A program made the position numbers and the translations under genes. A stretch of 64,000 nucleotides of DNA from Bacilli bacterium (GTDB lineage: Bacteria > Bacillota_I > Bacilli_A > RF39 > UBA660): assembly GCA_017541325.1 (NCBI GenBank), contig JAFXZI010000010.1, positions 5,450 to 69,449 on the forward strand. The letters are read 5' to 3'. Below the pieces are notes generated by a model. That model ran no database searches. It worked only from the letters and a program-made list of their open reading frames with translations, and was not told where the DNA came from. Below are positions 60,880 through 64,000 of this stretch, piece by piece (position 1 is the stretch's first letter; each line of letters starts with the position of its first letter).

Positions 60880-61725
60880 GTGTTAGATATAATACTAGAT
60901 ACTTTAATAGATATAATTAAAATAATTCCATTTATTCTATTAGCATTTGTTTTAATAGAAATATTTGAACATAGATTTAATAAAAAAAGCAAAAAAATAA
61001 TGGAAAAAACAAAAAGATTAGGACCTTTATTTGGAAGTGTTCTTGGTTTAATTCCTCAATGTGGTTTTTCTGTTTTTGCAACTGATTTATATATAACAAG
61101 AATTATTTCACTTGGAACATTAATATCTATATATTTGGCTACTTCTGATGAAATGTTAATAGTAATGATTTCTGAAAAAGTAGATCTAGATTTAATATTA
61201 AAAGTATTATTAATTAAATTTGTTATTGGTATAATTTGTGGTTTTATAATTGATTTATTAATTAGAAAAAGAAAGAAAAAAGAAGAAAATATAAATTATT
61301 CTATTTGTAATGATGAACATTGTCATTGTGATGAAGATGGAATAGTTCTTGCATCAATTAAACATACTTTAAAAATAGTTGGATTTATTTTCATAATTAC
61401 TTTTGTAATTAATATATTAATGGAGTATAAAGGAAATGATTTTATTTCTAAATTGTTTTTAAAAGATAATCCATTAAGTCCATTTATTTCTAGTTTAGTA
61501 GGGTTAATTCCTAGTTGTGGATCAAGTGTTATTTTAACTGAATTATATATAGAAAATGCTATTAGTTTTTCTAGTATGATGGCTGGACTTCTTACTAATA
61601 GTGGTGTGGCTTTAATAGTGTTATTTAGAAGCAACAAAGAGATAAAAGAAAATTTAATAGTACTTGGATTATTATATTTAATAGGAGTTATATCGGGAAT
61701 AATTCTTCATATAATTGGAATATAA
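60880..61725 (+). CDS. Putative 10-helix heavy-metal exporter (ArsP_2 / 'manganese transporter' family)
   Basis: A 281-residue membrane protein with two related halves, each holding a GLIPxCGxS motif: GLIPQCGFSVFATDLYI near residue 60 and GLIPSCGSSVILTELYI near residue 210. A histidine- and cysteine-rich loop between them (CNDEHCHCDED) could bind metal. The family is annotated as heavy-metal or manganese exporter. The start is GTG at 60880 after GGAGGTG. It is separate from the PAP2 gene by 42 bases. Confidence 0.85.
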   Translation: MLDIILDTLIDIIKIIPFILLAFVLIEIFEHRFNKKSKKIMEKTKRLGPLFGSVLGLIPQCGFSVFATDLYITRIISLGTLISIYLATSDEMLIVMISEKVDLDLILKVLLIKFVIGIICGFIIDLLIRKRKKKEENINYSICNDEHCHCDEDGIVLASIKHTLKIVGFIFIITFVINILMEYKGNDFISKLFLKDNPLSPFISSLVGLIPSCGSSVILTELYIENAISFSSMMAGLLTNSGVALIVLFRSNKEIKENLIVLGLLYLIGVISGIILHIIGI

Positions 61726-61772
61726 ATTGAAATTAATATTTATACGTATTATAATTTAATTGGGTGGTTATT

Positions 61773-62345
61773 ATGAAAGATAAATTAAAAGTTTTAGTAA
61801 GTTTAATTCTTGCAGTATTACTAATTGTATTAGTAATTGTAAAAGGAATAGATAGGAGAAGCGATTCTGAAAAATTTGTTAATGAATATGAAAGACTAAA
61901 TGGCAAAGATTACGTAGAAGTAAAAATGCCTAAAGTAAAAAATATAGAATATGTTAGTTTTTCAGAAATAGAAGATATGATTGGTGGTAAAACAAGTGGT
62001 GCTATTATTTTAGCTTCATCAAAAGATAATGCTAGTAGAAAAATGGTTCCTATTTTTATAGATGCTGCAAATTCTACAGGAGTAGAGCATTTATATTATT
62101 ATGATTTCTTAAGAGAACAAGAAAATAATACTAATAATTATAAAAAGATTTTAAAATATTTGAATCTTAAAGAAGAAAAAGCACATTTACCAATAATTAT
62201 TTTCTTAAATGAAGGTAAAATAGTTGAATTCTTTACTGAAAAAGAACCTGCTGAATATACAGAAAAAGAAGAAGAAAGAATCTTTAACGAAATGGTTAAA
62301 TTAATACATATAATGTTAGATGACTTATGTGAAGAAGGATGTTAA
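61773..62345 (+). CDS. Membrane-anchored thioredoxin-like protein without CxxC
   Basis: A 190-residue protein: N-terminal helix (about 8-25), then a thioredoxin-like domain with SGAIILASSKDNASRKMVPIFIDAANST and a following strand-helix pattern (LPIIIFLNEGKIVEFF). In active thioredoxins CxxC would sit where SSKDN lies, so redox activity is unlikely. Two cysteines at the very end (DDLCEEGC) are separate. ATG 61773 follows GGGTGGTTATT. The next gene begins one base after its stop. Confidence 0.75.
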   Translation: MKDKLKVLVSLILAVLLIVLVIVKGIDRRSDSEKFVNEYERLNGKDYVEVKMPKVKNIEYVSFSEIEDMIGGKTSGAIILASSKDNASRKMVPIFIDAANSTGVEHLYYYDFLREQENNTNNYKKILKYLNLKEEKAHLPIIIFLNEGKIVEFFTEKEPAEYTEKEEERIFNEMVKLIHIMLDDLCEEGC

Positions 62346-62346
62346 A

Positions 62347-62967
62347 ATGGATAATTTTGATAGAAGGAATGCACCTACATTTTTAATTGTTCTATCATTA
62401 ATTATTCTATTTCCTTTGGGAGTTTATTATTTAGTATTAAAGACAGAGAGAAATTTAAAAAGAATAAAAAGAAATGAAATAATATTAAGATGGTGTGGAT
62501 TGTTATCTTTAACATTCTTACTCATATATTTATTTTTAAATTTTGGAAATTATATTTCTTTATTTGATAGTCATATGAATTTTGATATGTACTCATTTAA
62601 ATTTGTTTATATCTATTTATTTGGACTTATGGTTATTATAAGTTCTTTACTTGGAAGTAGATATTTAAATAAAATTACATCTAATTTAATTGTCTATACT
62701 GAATATATAAATGTTAAAGGAGTAAGGGATATAGATATTATAATGGATGAAACATTAGAAGATGAATTAAGTGTAAGAGAGTGTATCGATAAATTAATAA
62801 AAAGTAATTATTTACAAGGTGTTGAATTGACTGAGGGAAATATGTTAAAGTCAGTAGCAATATCTAAAGAAGCAAAAAAAGACTATGTAAGATGTAATAA
62901 ATGTGGAAATTATATGTTAAATAGAAAAAAAACTATATGTGATTTTTGTAATAATAAAATAAAGTAA
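62347..62967 (+). CDS. Membrane protein with C-terminal zinc ribbon, unknown
   Basis: A 206-residue protein with four hydrophobic helices in the first 100 residues, a soluble domain (KGVRDIDIIMDETLEDELSVRECIDKLIKSNYLQGVELT, winged-helix-like), and a C-terminal zinc ribbon CNKCG with CDFCN. The family is not recognised. ATG 62347 lies one base after the preceding stop. The earlier start at 62320 is in the previous gene. Confidence 0.75.
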   Translation: MDNFDRRNAPTFLIVLSLIILFPLGVYYLVLKTERNLKRIKRNEIILRWCGLLSLTFLLIYLFLNFGNYISLFDSHMNFDMYSFKFVYIYLFGLMVIISSLLGSRYLNKITSNLIVYTEYINVKGVRDIDIIMDETLEDELSVRECIDKLIKSNYLQGVELTEGNMLKSVAISKEAKKDYVRCNKCGNYMLNRKKTICDFCNNKIK

Positions 62968-62986
62968 ATTTGCTTTATTTTTTATT
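62956..62986 (+). terminator. Terminator after the zinc-ribbon gene
   Basis: AAATAAAG and CTTTATTT form a stem, followed by T. Confidence 0.7.
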
Positions 62987-63025
62987 TTGTGGTAAAATAT
63001 GTGCCGAAAAAGAGGGGGGGATAAT

Positions 63026-63679
63026 ATGGAAAATAGAGGATATTATTATCATGCGATAAGAAATACTAAAGATAAATCTTTAAAAATATTAGATGGTATA
63101 CTAACTAATGGTATTAAATCTGTTGCATCCGGAGAAATTGAATGTAATGAATCTTATAGAATGAATAATGATGATGAAATTTGTTTATGTAGAGATACTA
63201 ATACCTCTACTATTAATAGAATTAAGAATCTATATATTGGAAATATTGTTCTTCCTGATTTTATAAATTCTGGAATGATTATCTTAAGAATTAACCCTGA
63301 TATAAGTGGGGTTTTTAAACCTGAAGTATTATTACCTCATAGGGCTTATTCTTTAATCGAAAGAGGATTTAGAGGTTATACTGAATATAATGATGAGTAT
63401 CGTACCAAAGAAAGTATAAGTCCTACTGATATAAATGGAATACTTTTTCCAGCAAGAGTATTATTATCATCAACTAGAATGTATTCATATGCTTTAAAGG
63501 GTTATTATAGTATGGATAATCAGGTAAGTAAAAAGGATGCTTTTTTAGGAGTTATTAACTATTATGAAGCAGTAGTTGACACTGTAAAAAAAAGTGGTTT
63601 ATCAATAAAAATATATGATTCTAGAAGTATGCAAGAGATAGAGTCTGTTCGTGATATTGAAAAAATAAAAAGGAAATAA
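63026..63679 (+). CDS. Unknown soluble protein (possible ADP-ribosyltransferase-like opening)
   Basis: A 217-residue protein, not recognised. The start NRGYYYHAIRNTKDKSLKILDGILTNGIKSVASGE has a pattern like a small NAD- or nucleotide-binding enzyme (H-x-I-x-N, then a G-I-x-S turn), which recalls KptA-type and toxin-like ADP-ribosyltransferases. I do not trust this beyond a hint. ATG 63026 follows GAGGGGGGATAAT; the start at 62999 is in the terminator area. A terminator follows it. Confidence 0.75.
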   Translation: MENRGYYYHAIRNTKDKSLKILDGILTNGIKSVASGEIECNESYRMNNDDEICLCRDTNTSTINRIKNLYIGNIVLPDFINSGMIILRINPDISGVFKPEVLLPHRAYSLIERGFRGYTEYNDEYRTKESISPTDINGILFPARVLLSSTRMYSYALKGYYSMDNQVSKKDAFLGVINYYEAVVDTVKKSGLSIKIYDSRSMQEIESVRDIEKIKRK

Positions 63680-63695
63680 AATTCCTTTTTTTATT
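63667..63695 (+). terminator. Terminator after the 63026 gene
   Basis: AAAAGGAA and TTCCTTTT form a stem across the stop, followed by T. Confidence 0.75.
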
Positions 63696-63754
63696 TATTT
63701 TTATGTAATTTAGTAAGAAAGTTTGATATACTTTATATTAGAGTGGGTGACGAT

Positions 63755-64000
63755 ATGAACAAAAAGGGATTCACTTTAATTGAAGTGCTTGCAGTAGTAG
63801 TTTTGTTAGGATTATTAATGGGACTATTATTTCCAGCAGTATCAAAATATATTATTGGTACAAGAGATAATACATATACAGTATATGAAGCAGATATGAA
63901 AACATCTGCCCAAAATCTTATGACTGAGTGTGTAGAAGCTAATGATACTCTTTGTATTCCTAAGTCAGGAAAAAGTAAAAAAATAACTTTATCAGAATTA
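63755..64000 (+). CDS. Type IV pilin-like protein (N-terminal part, cut by window edge)
   Basis: From ATG 63755 the frame reads 82 codons without a stop to the window end. The start MNKKGFTLIEVLAVVVLLGLL is a type III signal (prepilin) peptide: positively charged tip, cleavage at G-FTLIE, and a hydrophobic helix that begins the mature pilin. It also fits competence pseudopilins (ComGC-like). The start follows GGGTGACGAT, with TATATT-like boxes upstream. Further pilus genes would be expected beyond the edge. Confidence 0.88.
   Translation, partial: MNKKGFTLIEVLAVVVLLGLLMGLLFPAVSKYIIGTRDNTYTVYEADMKTSAQNLMTECVEANDTLCIPKSGKSKKITLSEL

Noticed and set aside
1-64000. Mycoplasma-type code with TGA as tryptophan
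   Set aside because: TGA ends clear genes (for example at 10946, 24949 and 32496) and tryptophan is read from TGG throughout.

Overview
The window is strongly A+T-rich, gene-dense chromosomal DNA from a low-GC Gram-positive bacterium of the Bacillota (Bacilli side). Supporting signs are the sufCDSUB set, rimP-nusA-ylxR-infB-rbfA, scpAB, yceD-rpmF, a Bacillus-type DnaB helicase loader, two T-box leaders on aminoacyl-tRNA synthetases, a LexA gene with Bacillus-like SOS boxes and a probable 6S RNA. TAA, TAG and TGA all end clear genes and tryptophan is read from TGG, so the standard bacterial code applies, not the Mycoplasma code. Many starts share a GGTGATAAT-ATG-like ribosome site. The features suggest an uncultured gut-type Bacilli lineage, but the species cannot be fixed from sequence alone. 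Most genes lie on the + strand. I see no tRNA, rRNA, insertion sequence, CRISPR array or prophage. The only gene-free stretch above 300 bases (46067-46380) is filled by a terminator and a T-box.

Layout. 1-591: a PrsA-like lipoprotein (cut by the window edge) and a HIT protein on the minus strand. 688-5754: SUF iron-sulfur operon with a very short SufD and an unknown two-repeat protein inserted before sufB. 5800-12636: membrane and hydrolytic genes, a short SSB, a polysaccharide deacetylase, a metallo-hydrolase, a stand-alone GlmU-type acetyltransferase domain, a pyrimidine-nucleoside phosphorylase and a degenerate Nudix protein. 12660-17646: MarR regulator with a palindromic operator over its promoter, a heterodimeric ABC exporter and an RDD protein. 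17756-24128: envelope genes, mostly of unknown function. 24239-28033: scpAB, then cassette A (membrane-anchored C39 peptidase plus lipoprotein). 28083-34339: yceD-rpmF, a gene interrupted by an in-frame TAG, a 973-residue unknown protein and small genes. 34394-38519: the rimP-nusA-infB operon. 38541-40386: 6S RNA, lexA, SOS boxes and a divergent unknown gene. 40435-46066: anchored proteins, a Xer recombinase and membrane proteins. 46140-53368: T-box-ileS (type 2 enzyme), a TIGR00266-like protein, dnaB, then T-box-DUF1653-serS. 53427-56754: anchored unknowns, a lipid-type glycosyltransferase and an EIIB-like protein without its cysteine. 56801-59477: cassette B (two CHAP peptidases flanking a lipoprotein). 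59538-64000: PrsW-like protease, PAP2 phosphatase, metal exporter, anchored thioredoxin-like protein, zinc-ribbon protein, an unknown gene and the start of a type IV pilin-like gene.

The best candidate for an undescribed system is the pair of cassettes at 26381-28033 and 56801-59477. Three proteins share one N-terminal two-helix membrane module with conserved cysteines and a coiled coil, but end in different cysteine peptidase or amidase domains (one C39-like, two CHAP). Each locus also encodes a member of one lipoprotein family that carries an extra C-terminal membrane helix. The positive-inside rule places the catalytic domains outside the cell, so this looks like a modular envelope hydrolase system.
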